DNA of 64,000 bases from Pelagibaculum spongiae (GTDB lineage Bacteria; Pseudomonadota; Gammaproteobacteria; Enterobacterales; Pelagibaculaceae): assembly GCF_003097315.1 (NCBI RefSeq), contig NZ_QDDL01000014.1:1-64000 (forward strand), in the 5' to 3' direction. Position 1 is the stretch's first letter. The number at the start of each line of letters is the position of its first letter. Both the position numbers and the translations under genes were made by a program. A model generated the notes under the pieces. The model saw only the letters and a program-made list of their open reading frames with translations, made no database searches and had not been told where the DNA came from. Shown here piece after piece: positions 44,622 through 53,377 of this stretch.

Positions 44622-45476
44622 ATGGATGGCGATCCAAGACAGGCATCAATCAGCCTGCCTGTTTTTCGTGCACTCACCGATAGTGCACCCTCTGTATGGC
44701 GTGAAGCATTGGAGCAAGCAATGTTGGCGCAACTCGATTCAATCATCATGGTACAAGATGCTTGGTCGGTTCTGACAGAAAACACGCCTTCAATTAATCA
44801 AAAACGTTGTTTTATAAGTAGCTTGTGGCGTGGCCAAGTATTTTCCTTGCACCTACCTGTTTTGTGCAAAAGAATTGAACAACAAATTCCGCTGGTAGAT
44901 CAAAGCCAACAAAATCTACTGGAACAAGGGTTGCAGCTTTTAAGCCAGCTGGCAGTTCCGGTAAAACAAAAAACACCGCATCATAACTTTAATGAATTTG
45001 CATCAGCTTACTGTGGCGACCAAGTGTGGCAGTTGCCGCGCTATAGCACCGATGCTTCTGGGTTATTTGAATCATGGGGTGCGGGTAAGTTAGATATTTC
45101 ACCATTAATAGAAGCGATGATGCTGACAGCCATGAATGAGTTGTGGAGCTTTGGTGAAAAAAGTTTTGCTGAACCCTTAATCTTCAAAGAAGCGGTTTTT
45201 AATGAAAAACTTACTGACGACTCGTCGAATGCTGAAAATCAGCAACTTCGATTGCCGCATCAATGGTTTGAACATTCCGCCGCCACTAATTTTCAATTAG
45301 CGATTGAAGCACTGCAATTAATTGCCAAGGCTTTGGATTGGCAGCCGGATGAAGAAGCGCTGAAGAAGCTTTGCCAAGGTTATATTCGCCGCAAGGCTGC
45401 GATTATGGCTTCGTTAATGGAAATGCTGCTACAACCACCAGAGTGGCTGGAACTGCAATTGGCCAAGCGTGCTTAA
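44622..45476 (+). CDS. Hypothetical protein
   Basis: 284 aa, not recognised. It is a soluble, mainly helical protein with LPVFRALTDSAPSVWREALE at the start and IEALQLIAKALDWQPDEEAL near the end. No motif or signal peptide. I start at ATG 44622, 6 nt after ggag; an in-frame TTG at 44610 lies inside that site. It follows the acyl-CoA synthetase gene by 152 bp. Confidence 0.7.
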   Translation: MDGDPRQASISLPVFRALTDSAPSVWREALEQAMLAQLDSIIMVQDAWSVLTENTPSINQKRCFISSLWRGQVFSLHLPVLCKRIEQQIPLVDQSQQNLLEQGLQLLSQLAVPVKQKTPHHNFNEFASAYCGDQVWQLPRYSTDASGLFESWGAGKLDISPLIEAMMLTAMNELWSFGEKSFAEPLIFKEAVFNEKLTDDSSNAENQQLRLPHQWFEHSAATNFQLAIEALQLIAKALDWQPDEEALKKLCQGYIRRKAAIMASLMEMLLQPPEWLELQLAKRA

Positions 45477-45614
45477 TCCCAATTGAGCAGCTGACGAATT
45501 CTTCGGTGTAATTAAGGTATCGCTACGACTTAATCAGACATATTGAGGTGGCTTAGGTATAGATTTACAGTGATAGCGCTATAATGTGCGTCTTCTGAAG
45601 ATGTAGATTGGCTT

Positions 45615-46415
45615 ATGTTGAAGTTTCCTAAGATTGCCTTGGCTGTCGCTGTTGTAACAGCCACCGTCATGCTCACCAGTTGTGCTACCTCGCCTACCGG
45701 CAGAAAACAGTTCAAACTCTATTCCTCCCAGCAGCTGGCCGAGATCGCCACGGCGCAGTTCAGGCAGATGAAACAGCAACAGCCAATCAACAACGCTGCT
45801 AAAGATAACCAATATGTACAATGCATCGCCGATAAGTTGATTGCTCAATTACCACTGCCTTGGAGTCGCCAATCGTGGGAGGTGGTGGTTTTTGAATCAG
45901 ACGATGTGAATGCTTTTGCCATGCCCGGTAATAAAATTGGCGTTTATGATGGCATGATCAACCTAGCAGAAAACCAACATCAACTGGCTGCGGTAATTGG
46001 CCATGAATTGGCGCATGTGCTGGCAGATCATTCCAATGAGCGCTTATCTTCACAAAGTTTGATTGGCTTTGGGGTAAAAATTGCCGAAAAGCAGGGCGGC
46101 AAGAGTCTCGCGCAAGGCGTTGGCACGGCGGCTAACTTATTAATTGCACTGCCGTATAGCCGGGTTAATGAAACCGAAGCAGATATTATTGGCTTGGATA
46201 TTATGGCTAAAGCGGGTTTCCAGCCGCAACAAAGTGTTCGTTTATGGCAATTGATGTCGCAAAAATCCGGTGGAAAATCGGTGCCTGAATTGTTATCAAC
46301 GCACCCGACCGATAAAAGTCGTATTGCTGATTTGCAAAAGCAAATGAATCAAGCAACAGCGCTTTATCGCCAAGCGAAAACCCAAGGTTATGCACCACAT
46401 TGCAAAAAACCGTAG
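45615..46415 (+). CDS. M48 metalloprotease lipoprotein, LoiP/YggG-like
   Basis: 266 aa. A lipoprotein signal ends in VMLTSCATSPTGRKQ, placing it on the inner face of the outer membrane. The zinc motif is HELAH in AAVIGHELAHVLADH, with the third ligand Glu in NETEADIIGLDIM. The length and the SCATSPTGR start match LoiP/YggG-type quality-control proteases. Gene alone; efpL follows 165 bp later. Confidence 0.93.
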   Translation: MLKFPKIALAVAVVTATVMLTSCATSPTGRKQFKLYSSQQLAEIATAQFRQMKQQQPINNAAKDNQYVQCIADKLIAQLPLPWSRQSWEVVVFESDDVNAFAMPGNKIGVYDGMINLAENQHQLAAVIGHELAHVLADHSNERLSSQSLIGFGVKIAEKQGGKSLAQGVGTAANLLIALPYSRVNETEADIIGLDIMAKAGFQPQQSVRLWQLMSQKSGGKSVPELLSTHPTDKSRIADLQKQMNQATALYRQAKTQGYAPHCKKP

Positions 46416-46580
46416 AAAACCGAATCAAAAAACCAAATTAAATAAATTTTTGTCAGTTATTAATTGGTTAAGTCAGCATTGAATGATAACTGGCTTATCT
46501 TATTGCAATGACAAAACAGAATTAGCTATTTAGACTGGCCGAATAAGTCGTTTCAAGGCTGCCAGTCCAGAGGAAAGATA

Positions 46581-47147
46581 ATGCCTAAAGCATGCGATAT
46601 AAAGCGCGGTGAAGTGGTTGATATTAATGGTCAGCCTTGTCAGTTAAAAGATATTACAGTGCACAGCCCATCAGCACGTGGCGCAGCAACTCTTTATAAG
46701 TGTCGTTTTACTGATCTGTTAAAAAAGCAAAAAGTCGATCAAACCTTCACCGGTGATGATTTTCTAAAGCCGATCGACACATCAAAAAAGCCGGTGCAGT
46801 TTTTATATAAAGAAGACGCCAGCTATGTATTGATGGACTTAGAAAGCTACGAGCAGTTTTATCTCGACGCTGAAGTACTGGGCGACCAGGCGCAGTGGTT
46901 GTCTGACACATTAGAAGGTATGTTCGGCTTATTAATTGAAGATCAACTAGTATCCATTGAGCTACCTAACTCGCTGGTGTTGGAAATTGTCGAAACTCCG
47001 CCAGCCATGAAAGGCTCCAGTCAGAATAAGCGCACCAAACCTGCTACGTTGGAAAATGGTGCTGTGGTTCAGGTGCCGGAATATATTTCAACCGGCGAGA
47101 AGATTAACGTCAATCCAGAGCTGCAGACGTTCTTGTCGAGAGCTTAG
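46581..47147 (+). CDS. yeiP: Elongation factor P-like protein YeiP (EfpL)
   Basis: 188 aa, three-domain EF-P fold. The loop is SPSARGAATLYKCRF, as in YeiP/EfpL, rather than the Lys-tipped loop of EF-P, so the Arg in this loop would act at the peptidyl-transferase centre without the EpmAB modification. It relieves stalling on polyproline and other hard motifs. The ATG follows aggaaag. Single gene. Confidence 0.95.
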   Translation: MPKACDIKRGEVVDINGQPCQLKDITVHSPSARGAATLYKCRFTDLLKKQKVDQTFTGDDFLKPIDTSKKPVQFLYKEDASYVLMDLESYEQFYLDAEVLGDQAQWLSDTLEGMFGLLIEDQLVSIELPNSLVLEIVETPPAMKGSSQNKRTKPATLENGAVVQVPEYISTGEKINVNPELQTFLSRA

Positions 47148-47321
47148 TGGGTTGATAAATTTCACATTGTAGATTTGATGAGTGTTAACGAAATCAGATA
47201 TCTGGCAATAAATACCAAGGTGTCTGATTGCGCCTTTGGCTTATCAAACCTACATGTGTTGAGCTTTTGGGCAGGTTAATCATTCAAACCAAGTGCTGCG
47301 ACTAAAGCTAATTTCGGTACT

Positions 47322-48068
47322 TTATCTTCTGCGTTTAGCCTGTCTTTTTTGATATTGCTGGCACAAATTAAAAATCATCTGGGGGGTCCATACCAAATGA
47401 TGCCGATTGCCAAAACTAGTATGTTGATCAATGCCACCGGCACGTAGCACCCTAGCAACAATTGTTGAGCAGTTTTTACGTAACGTTCGGTAGTGTGCAT
47501 CAGGTTTGGTTCGAATGCTGGCCCATTCTTCAATCATGGCTCGACAGTTCAAGCCAGACAGATTGTATGACCAAGGCTTTAAGAATTGTTTCGAAGCGCC
47601 TGCACCATGTTTAAAATGAAACATGTTTTTTAGAAATTTAAGGACTTGTTGATCCACTTGATCATCGTAATCCCATTCGGAGCACTCTAAACCTAAAAAT
47701 CGATGGGCATAATTACCGTGTACAAGGCTTTCTATAACTTGTGGGTTATTTTGATCCAGCGATAGTAGCCTCCATTGTTCCTGGTGACTTATTTGCCCTA
47801 AAGAAACACGCTCACTTCTGTTATCTTCCATTAGTGAGATGTTCTTTTGGGCACCAAATTTCTTACCAGGTAAAATACTACTTTTTCCTGCATGGCCATC
47901 AGGCCACCAGCTGACATAGTTATGTAGTCGAGCGCTTTCATCATTTTCTAAAATTTGCATTGCTGCATGGCCGTAACTACCAATGTTTCCAAATAAATCA
48001 CGCGTTTTATTAAATTGATCATAAGGCAACCAGACATAAACGGTTGCGGAAATTTGTTCTCTCGACAT
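47322..48068 (-). CDS. Candidate permuted papain-like (His...Cys) protein
   Basis: 248 aa. GSYGHAAMQI (H34) near the start and RKNCSTIVARVLRAGG (C200) near the end are in the His-then-Cys order of permuted NlpC/P60 or LRAT-like cysteine peptidases and amidases, as in some type VI secretion effectors such as TseH. YVSWWPDGHAG after the His strand also recurs in such proteins. No signal peptide, no immunity gene or secretion gene adjacent. I start at ATG 48068, 6 nt after agg; an in-frame TTG at 48074 is less likely. The fold is probable; toxin status is inference. Confidence 0.6.
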   Translation of the reverse strand: MSREQISATVYVWLPYDQFNKTRDLFGNIGSYGHAAMQILENDESARLHNYVSWWPDGHAGKSSILPGKKFGAQKNISLMEDNRSERVSLGQISHQEQWRLLSLDQNNPQVIESLVHGNYAHRFLGLECSEWDYDDQVDQQVLKFLKNMFHFKHGAGASKQFLKPWSYNLSGLNCRAMIEEWASIRTKPDAHYRTLRKNCSTIVARVLRAGGIDQHTSFGNRHHLVWTPQMIFNLCQQYQKRQAKRRR

Positions 48069-48174
48069 CGCCAACCTACAAAATTTTTATAATGATAAGG
48101 GGTATCATCAATGAAATTTTGTCGATTAGTTTTCGATTTAAAGATCTATGGCTAGATTGGCTAGATTAGCGAGC

Positions 48175-48190
48175 CTGTGTTTGTTTACAG
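48175..48190 (+). promoter_or_regulatory. LexA box upstream of dinB
   Basis: CTGTgtttgtttACAG is an exact CTGT-N8-ACAG SOS box, 54 bp before the dinB start. LexA should repress dinB until DNA damage. Confidence 0.88.
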
Positions 48191-48243
48191 TGATCGTTGG
48201 TTGGCGGTCACGCTGCTTCTATATAACAGCGAAGAGCTTTTAA

Positions 48244-49320
48244 ATGTCTGATCACCCTCGAAAGATTATCCACTGCGATTGCGACTGCTTTTTTGCAGCG
48301 GTTGAGATTCGCGATAATCCTGAGCTACGTGCTTTGCCGGTGGCAATTGGCGGCAGTTCGGATCGGCGTGGGGTGATTTCGACCTGTAACTATGTAGCGA
48401 GAAAGTTTGGTATTCGTTCGGCAATGAATAGTGCCAAAGCGTTACAGCTGTGCCCGGATCTGATTATATTGCCGGGCAATATGGATAAGTACCGTGAAGC
48501 TTCGGTAAAGATTAACCGTATTTTTGAAGACTACACCGACTTAGTTGAACCCCTCTCTTTAGATGAAGCATTTCTCGATGTCAGCGAAAGCAATGCTTGC
48601 CACGGCAGCGCGACTTTAATCGCAGAAGAAATTCGCGCCCGAGTGCGTAAAGAAGTTGGCATTACAATTTCTGCCGGAGTAGCGCCGAATAAGTTTGTGG
48701 CCAAGGTGGCTTCTGACTGGAATAAGCCCGATGGCTTGTGTGTAGTGACCCCGGAAAAAGTCGATGCCTTTGTTAAGCAGCTTCCAATCGAGCGGATTTT
48801 CGGCGTCGGTAAAGTAACTGCTGGCAAATTGCATGCGATGGGCATTCTCAATTGCGGCGACCTGCGTGATTTTGAGCTGCCGGTGTTAACGGAGCGGTTC
48901 GGCCGATTTGGCTCACGACTACACCAATTGTGCCGCGGGATTGATGATCGACCGGTGCAAATTAGCCGGATTCATAAGTCGGTTAGCATTGAGCACACTT
49001 ACCCCATTGATCTTTTAGGCGTTGAAAACTGTCTAGACCAATTGCCCGAACTATTAGAGCAATTGCACCGACGGTTGCGGCGATATCTAGAAAAAGACAG
49101 TGGCTATAAAATCAAAGGTCGCTTTGCCAAAGTACGTTTTAACGACTTCACCACCACCACGATTGAAAACCAGCTGCAAGAAGGCGAGCTTAAGCAATAC
49201 CAGGTGTTAATTCGCCAAGGGCATGCTCGGGGTGAAAAACCGGTACGTTTGTTAGGCATTGGTGTGAGATTGGATGTTGATGATCAGCAAGCGCCCGAGC
49301 AGCTGACGTTGTTCACCTAG
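48244..49320 (+). CDS. dinB: DNA polymerase IV, DinB
   Basis: 358 aa Y-family translesion polymerase. The first metal site is IIHCDCDCFFAAVE (catalytic D12) and the second is LSLDEAFLD (D107, E108). The little-finger domain follows, and the protein ends QLTLFT, a beta-clamp-binding peptide. All catalytic residues are intact. The upstream LexA box places it in the SOS regulon, like uvrD in this window. Confidence 0.97.
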   Translation: MSDHPRKIIHCDCDCFFAAVEIRDNPELRALPVAIGGSSDRRGVISTCNYVARKFGIRSAMNSAKALQLCPDLIILPGNMDKYREASVKINRIFEDYTDLVEPLSLDEAFLDVSESNACHGSATLIAEEIRARVRKEVGITISAGVAPNKFVAKVASDWNKPDGLCVVTPEKVDAFVKQLPIERIFGVGKVTAGKLHAMGILNCGDLRDFELPVLTERFGRFGSRLHQLCRGIDDRPVQISRIHKSVSIEHTYPIDLLGVENCLDQLPELLEQLHRRLRRYLEKDSGYKIKGRFAKVRFNDFTTTTIENQLQEGELKQYQVLIRQGHARGEKPVRLLGIGVRLDVDDQQAPEQLTLFT

Positions 49321-49487
49321 GTTGGATAAGCGTAGCGCCATCCGACGTCGTTATTCTCAGAAGGTTCTGATGCTTTTCTACGGATACAGGTGCTATTCGA
49401 TGTTTTTCCTGCCAGAACCCTCTCTATAGAGAAAGATTCAAATTATCGGTAAGTTTATTGATCTTGAAAATCATCCGCTTAGCCTAA

Positions 49488-49513
49488 GAGGGGCTAAAAC
49501 CCTCGGATTTTTT
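49488..49513 (+). terminator. Probable terminator after dinB
   Basis: gaggggctaaaaccctc (5-bp G-C-rich stem) then ggattttttc. Modest stem, good T tract. Confidence 0.55.
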
Positions 49514-49524
49514 CATCTGAAGGG

Positions 49525-49552
49525 GTGACACGGCTTAGTGGATCTGTATAAT
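49525..49552 (+). promoter_or_regulatory. Promoter of the tRNA array
   Basis: GTGACA (49525-49530), 16-bp spacer, TATAAT (49547-49552), then a G/C-rich discriminator gcgccagcg just before the first tRNA. This is typical of stringently controlled stable-RNA promoters. Confidence 0.8.
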
Positions 49553-49565
49553 GCGCCAGCGTTCC

Positions 49566-49641
49566 GGGTGATTAGCTCAGCTGGTAGAGCGTCGCCCTTA
49601 CAAGGCGAATGTCGGGAGTTCGATCCTCTCATCACCCACCA
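49566..49641 (+). tRNA. tRNA-Val (anticodon TAC), copy 1
   Basis: 76 nt with encoded CCA. Acceptor gggtgat / atcaccc; anticodon loop ccttacaag; T-loop ttcgatcc. Identical to the copies at 49824 and 50088. Confidence 0.97.
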
Positions 49642-49649
49642 AAGATTCT

Positions 49650-49726
49650 GGAGCGGTAGTTCAGTTGGTTAGAATACCGGCCTGTCACGCCGGGGGTCGC
49701 GGGTTCGAGTCCCGTCCGCTCCGCCA
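49650..49726 (+). tRNA. tRNA-Asp (anticodon GTC), copy 1
   Basis: 77 nt with encoded CCA. Acceptor ggagcgg / ccgctcc; anticodon loop cctgtcacg; T-loop ttcgagtc. It follows the Val gene by 8 nt. Confidence 0.97.
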
Positions 49727-49823
49727 TTATTACGGTGCATCTCTGTGACAAGAGATAGACAATGCATCGCTTACTGCTAAGGCAGTATAAAAGTGCTTCG
49801 GCAACATGTGAAAACATGTTTCC

Positions 49824-49899
49824 GGGTGATTAGCTCAGCTGGTAGAGCGTCGCCCTTACAAGGCGAATGTCGGGAGTTCGATCCTCTCATCACCCACCA
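49824..49899 (+). tRNA. tRNA-Val (anticodon TAC), copy 2
   Basis: Identical to copy 1. The spacer before it (49727-49823) contains the same ttattacggtgcatctctg start as the next spacer, so the whole two-tRNA unit was duplicated. Confidence 0.97.
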
Positions 49900-49903
49900 A
49901 TTT

Positions 49904-49980
49904 GGAGCGGTAGTTCAGTTGGTTAGAATACCGGCCTGTCACGCCGGGGGTCGCGGGTTCGAGTCCCGTCCGCTCCGCCA
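49904..49980 (+). tRNA. tRNA-Asp (anticodon GTC), copy 2
   Basis: Identical to copy 1; only 4 nt separate it from the Val gene. Confidence 0.97.
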
Positions 49981-50087
49981 TTATTACGGTGCATCTCTGT
50001 GACAAGAGATAGACAATGCATCGCTTGCGACTGATTATTCAGTGCGCATAAACGTAGTGCTTCGGCAATATGTTAATACATATTTCC

Positions 50088-50163
50088 GGGTGATTAGCTC
50101 AGCTGGTAGAGCGTCGCCCTTACAAGGCGAATGTCGGGAGTTCGATCCTCTCATCACCCACCA
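50088..50163 (+). tRNA. tRNA-Val (anticodon TAC), copy 3
   Basis: Identical to copies 1 and 2. Confidence 0.97.
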
Positions 50164-50167
50164 AATT

Positions 50168-50244
50168 GGAGCGGTAGTTCAGTTGGTTAGAATACCGGCC
50201 TGTCACGCCGGGGGTCGCGGGTTCGAGTCCCGTCCGCTCCGCCA
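50168..50244 (+). tRNA. tRNA-Asp (anticodon GTC), copy 3
   Basis: Identical to copies 1 and 2; last gene of the array, followed by the terminator. Confidence 0.97.
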
Positions 50245-50250
50245 TCATTA

Positions 50251-50280
50251 AACCCATTAGGCTTGCCTAGTGGGTTTTTT
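50251..50280 (+). terminator. Terminator of the tRNA array
   Basis: aacccattagg / cctagtgggtt (one G-U pair) with loop cttg and six T. Confidence 0.88.
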
Positions 50281-50380
50281 GTTATGTGCGCTAGAAAAAC
50301 TTCTTCGAAAACGTTCAAAAAATCCAAAGTATCAGCCTCGATATTAATTTCGGGTGTCTTGTCGTTATCCTTTGCGTTGA

Positions 50381-50700
50381 TTGATTGCCCGCGCAGGTTG
50401 TACGGAACAGCCGTAGGCGTGACCTACAACTTGACCATATTGCAATTGATTCCAATGGTTTAATCAAATCACAATGACCTAATCGACACATTGCTTGCTG
50501 GGCATTTGTCGCGATCCCCGAAAGTTGTAGGTCGCCGTAAGCTCCGTACAACCTACATAGGCAAGCAATAAATGGCGGAATTAATGAAACCATAATGACC
50601 GAATCGAGATATTGGTTGCTGGGCATTCACCGCGATCCTTGAAAGTTTTAGGTCGCCGTAAGCTCCGTACAACCTTGCGCGGACAAGCAATTAATACCGG
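50381..50700. repeat. Repeat block after the tRNA array
   Basis: Two direct copies of about 118 bp at 50462-50578 and 50583-50700, sharing ttgctgggcatt, cgcgatcc and taggtcgccgtaagctccg tacaacct. A partial inverted copy (caggttgtacggaacagccg, gtgacctacaactt) is at 50395-50433. The stretch 50281-50848 has no gene that I can support. Related traces lie near 628-668. Confidence 0.75.
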
Positions 50701-50848
50701 CATTCGTTTTTCAGGTGTGCGGAACGGCTTTGGGCTGATAAGATTTTGTTGATGGTAATTCTTATCGATTTTGTCGGTTGAAGCTGGCACCGCTGCGCTA
50801 TTTTGTGAATAATGGCGACGAATAATAACCAAGTAGGAAACTCAAGTA

Positions 50849-51259
50849 ATGACCATTGGCTCTTGGGAACCAGAAACACAGACTGAAAGCGGCTCAATGT
50901 CGATCGATGCTGCAGATTTACAGCTTTTTATCTCACTGGTAGAAAAAGGCCAGTTAGATCAATTGCCAGGTGTTGTTCCTGAAGCGGTTCAGCAAAAAGC
51001 AGCCATGATGAAGCTGCCAAAAGATCAATGGCTAACTGCGCTGGCGCCTTTTTCGGACCTGCAGCTGCAGCAGTTGATGGAGTTTTTTACCCTTGCTGAA
51101 GAAAAAATTAGTGGCTGGGATGCAGGTGAGAAAAACCCATGCATCTGGGCTGGCAAATTATTGAAAAAGCGCGGCGCATTTCCGGATAAAGAAGAAGTAG
51201 CTCGCTTGAAATCTCTGACACGCAACTGGTTTATTCCTTACGGAAACCCGCTTGGTTAG
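50849..51259 (+). CDS. Conserved hypothetical protein
   Basis: 136 aa, soluble, acidic. The C-terminal part (GEKNPCIWAGKLLKKRGAF and NWFIPYGNPLG) matches a small conserved gammaproteobacterial family whose function is unknown to me. No signal peptide. A strong terminator follows. Confidence 0.8.
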   Translation: MTIGSWEPETQTESGSMSIDAADLQLFISLVEKGQLDQLPGVVPEAVQQKAAMMKLPKDQWLTALAPFSDLQLQQLMEFFTLAEEKISGWDAGEKNPCIWAGKLLKKRGAFPDKEEVARLKSLTRNWFIPYGNPLG

Positions 51260-51335
51260 TCGCTGATTGTATGTAGCCCCTGCGCCCAGTTTTGCTGTGC
51301 TTGAGGCTCTGACAACTTGTGATGTCAAAGAATAC

Positions 51336-51372
51336 AAACGGCCTTGCCAATTCTGGCAAGGCCGTTTATTTT
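51336..51372 (+). terminator. Intrinsic terminator
   Basis: Perfect 14-bp stem aaacggccttgcca / tggcaaggccgttt, loop attc, then atttta. Confidence 0.88.
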
Positions 51373-51480
51373 AGGTGAATCCATAACAGGTTATATAACT
51401 GATGATTGATGTATTTAGATAGCTAAGAGTTATCAGTGAAGCCTTGTTTAACACGCTTTTTAAGTAGGTGAGATCAACCA

Positions 51481-52524
51481 GTGGATTGGATTAGAACGCT
51501 AGAAAGTTTGTCGTTAGGTAGTCGGCTAAAGCGGTTGAGTGATCAGCTGATGCAAGATGTTGCTGATATCTACAAGCAACAAGGGCTGGATTTGAATCCA
51601 ACCTGTTTTCCATTGCTGCAGCTGTTGGTCAAACAGAGTGATAATAACTGCATGATAGGCGTCTCTGAGGCGGCTAAACAACTGGGGGTTACTCAGCCAG
51701 CGATTAGTCGAATGGTTGGCAAGCTGGAAAAAGACGGCTGGTTGCAGCGGCAAAAAGATCCGCAAGATGATCGGCGACAGCTACTAGTCGCTACCGAGAA
51801 AACCTGCCAACAGCTGCCTCAGTTTGAGCCGGTGTGGGCGGCGATTCGTCAGCAACTTGACCAGTTGATGCAACAACAGCAATTGCCGCTGTTGGAATCA
51901 ATTAATGAATTTGAAGACCAGTTGGCATCCGTCGGCAGCTTAAAGTCGCTGGTGTTGCAGCAGCTGCAATCTGAGTTATCGCAGTCAGTTTCCATTGCTA
52001 GTGAAAAACTCCCCGCATCTGAGATAGAAGTTATTAACTGGGATCCACAATTTCGTGATGATTTTTGTCGCTTAAATCGTCAGTGGCTAAAAAAGTACTT
52101 TCCTAAGCGAAATAATTGTTATGAAAACTCATTAGACCAAAAACAATTAGAACATCCAGAAAGTTATTATTTGGCCAAGGGTGGTTATATTTGGTTTGCC
52201 CGATACCAGCAGAAAATTATTGGCTGTTTGGCAATGTATCCGCATAGTTTAGGAAAAAATGAAGCAGAGAAAGTAAGGGGTATGGAGCTGTCAAAAATGG
52301 CGGTGGATGAATCATTGCAAGGGCTAGGGGTTGGTAGAAAACTAGTGATAAATGCGTTAGATAAGGCGCGTGAATTAGCGGTTTCTGATGTATTTCTTGA
52401 AACGGCTAGTCAGCTGAAAGCTGCGATTATCTTGTACCAAAACACAGGATTTACCATTGCTAACCATCCTGATGGTGAATCACGATTTAATGGCGCTGAT
52501 GTCTACATGGCGCTGAAGTTATGA
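51481..52524 (+). CDS. MarR-GNAT fusion regulator/acetyltransferase
   Basis: 347 aa. Residues 1-150 form a MarR-type winged helix (VSEAAKQLGVTQPAISRMVGKLEKDGWLQRQKDP). Residues 185-345 form a GNAT domain with the acetyl-CoA loop LQGLGVGRKLVINALDKA and FLETASQLKAAIILYQNTGF. Such fusions occur widely, but the ligand and substrate are unknown. GTG start with aggtgag about 9 nt upstream. The azlC gene begins 7 nt after its stop, so the fusion may control azlCD or be co-transcribed with it. Confidence 0.88.
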   Translation: MDWIRTLESLSLGSRLKRLSDQLMQDVADIYKQQGLDLNPTCFPLLQLLVKQSDNNCMIGVSEAAKQLGVTQPAISRMVGKLEKDGWLQRQKDPQDDRRQLLVATEKTCQQLPQFEPVWAAIRQQLDQLMQQQQLPLLESINEFEDQLASVGSLKSLVLQQLQSELSQSVSIASEKLPASEIEVINWDPQFRDDFCRLNRQWLKKYFPKRNNCYENSLDQKQLEHPESYYLAKGGYIWFARYQQKIIGCLAMYPHSLGKNEAEKVRGMELSKMAVDESLQGLGVGRKLVINALDKARELAVSDVFLETASQLKAAIILYQNTGFTIANHPDGESRFNGADVYMALKL

Positions 52525-52531
52525 GTGAATT

Positions 52532-53377
52532 ATGAGCGCTATTTCGAAGGTTTTTTTAATGTTGTTGCGTCAAAATAAATCAAATTTAGATTCAAACGAA
52601 ATTATGTTGGGGGCAAAAGCAACATTTCCATTAATTGTTGGTGCCATTCCTTTCGGTATTTTGTTTGGCACCTTGGCAGCACCCAGTGGATTATCGGTTG
52701 CTGCGACAATTGCCATGTCTGTGTTTGTTTTTGCGGGTTCGGCTCAGTTTATTTCTTTGGGATTATTGGCGGCAGGCGCTCCGCTGGAAGTAATTGTTGC
52801 TACTACCTTTGTAGTGAACTTAAGGCATGCCTTATATGCGGCAAATCTAGTGCCACACGTGCGAAAATTATCGCAAAAATGGCGAATAGCGATTGGATTT
52901 GGTCTGACAGATGAAACCTTTGCAGCAGTTACTAGCAGAATGGTTGAAGGTGATATTAAAGACTTCAGAAGCCTGTATTTAGGCTCTTGGTTGGCAATGT
53001 ATGGTAATTGGATTTTATGCACAATCATCGGTATTTTGCTGGGCGAATTAATCCCAGATATGACGCAATGGGGATTGGATTTTGCAATGGTAGTGACCTT
53101 TATTGGCATGGTTGCACCGCACTTGATCCCGAGAAAAAACGCCCATGCTCAAATGATTAGCGCATCTGCCTGTTGGATTGCAGTGCTGGTCGCCGCGGTG
53201 GTTTCAGTTTTAGCGGCAGATATGCCAAACAAATTGGGATTGATGGCAGCAGCGCTGGCCGGTTTAACCAGCGGTATGTTGTTTGTCAGGTTTTATAAAC
53301 CCGCAGCTTCATCTAAAAGCATCGCTGCAGATAATCCTGATCTGAAGGCAAACAACCAAGGAGCCAATAATGGATGA
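52532..53377 (+). CDS. azlC: Branched-chain amino acid exporter large subunit, AzlC
   Basis: 281 aa, about seven transmembrane segments. The AzlC pattern is clear: PFGILFGTLAAPSGLS, SVFVFAGSAQFISLGLLAAG, VVNLRHALYAANLVPHV and GFGLTDETFAAVTSR. With AzlD it exports branched-chain or related amino acids. The azlD start overlaps its end by 8 bp. Confidence 0.93.
   Translation: MSAISKVFLMLLRQNKSNLDSNEIMLGAKATFPLIVGAIPFGILFGTLAAPSGLSVAATIAMSVFVFAGSAQFISLGLLAAGAPLEVIVATTFVVNLRHALYAANLVPHVRKLSQKWRIAIGFGLTDETFAAVTSRMVEGDIKDFRSLYLGSWLAMYGNWILCTIIGILLGELIPDMTQWGLDFAMVVTFIGMVAPHLIPRKNAHAQMISASACWIAVLVAAVVSVLAADMPNKLGLMAAALAGLTSGMLFVRFYKPAASSKSIAADNPDLKANNQGANNG

Noticed and set aside
49566-50244. CRISPR-like array
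   Set aside because: The regular repeats are tRNA-Val and tRNA-Asp genes; repeat length and structure do not fit CRISPR.
49793-50251. Two 69-codon frames in the tRNA array
   Set aside because: Both are readings through tRNA genes.
50168-50280. tRNA-Asp 3' end as an integration site
   Set aside because: No integrase and no second copy of the tRNA end beyond the array; the following repeats do not match the tRNA.
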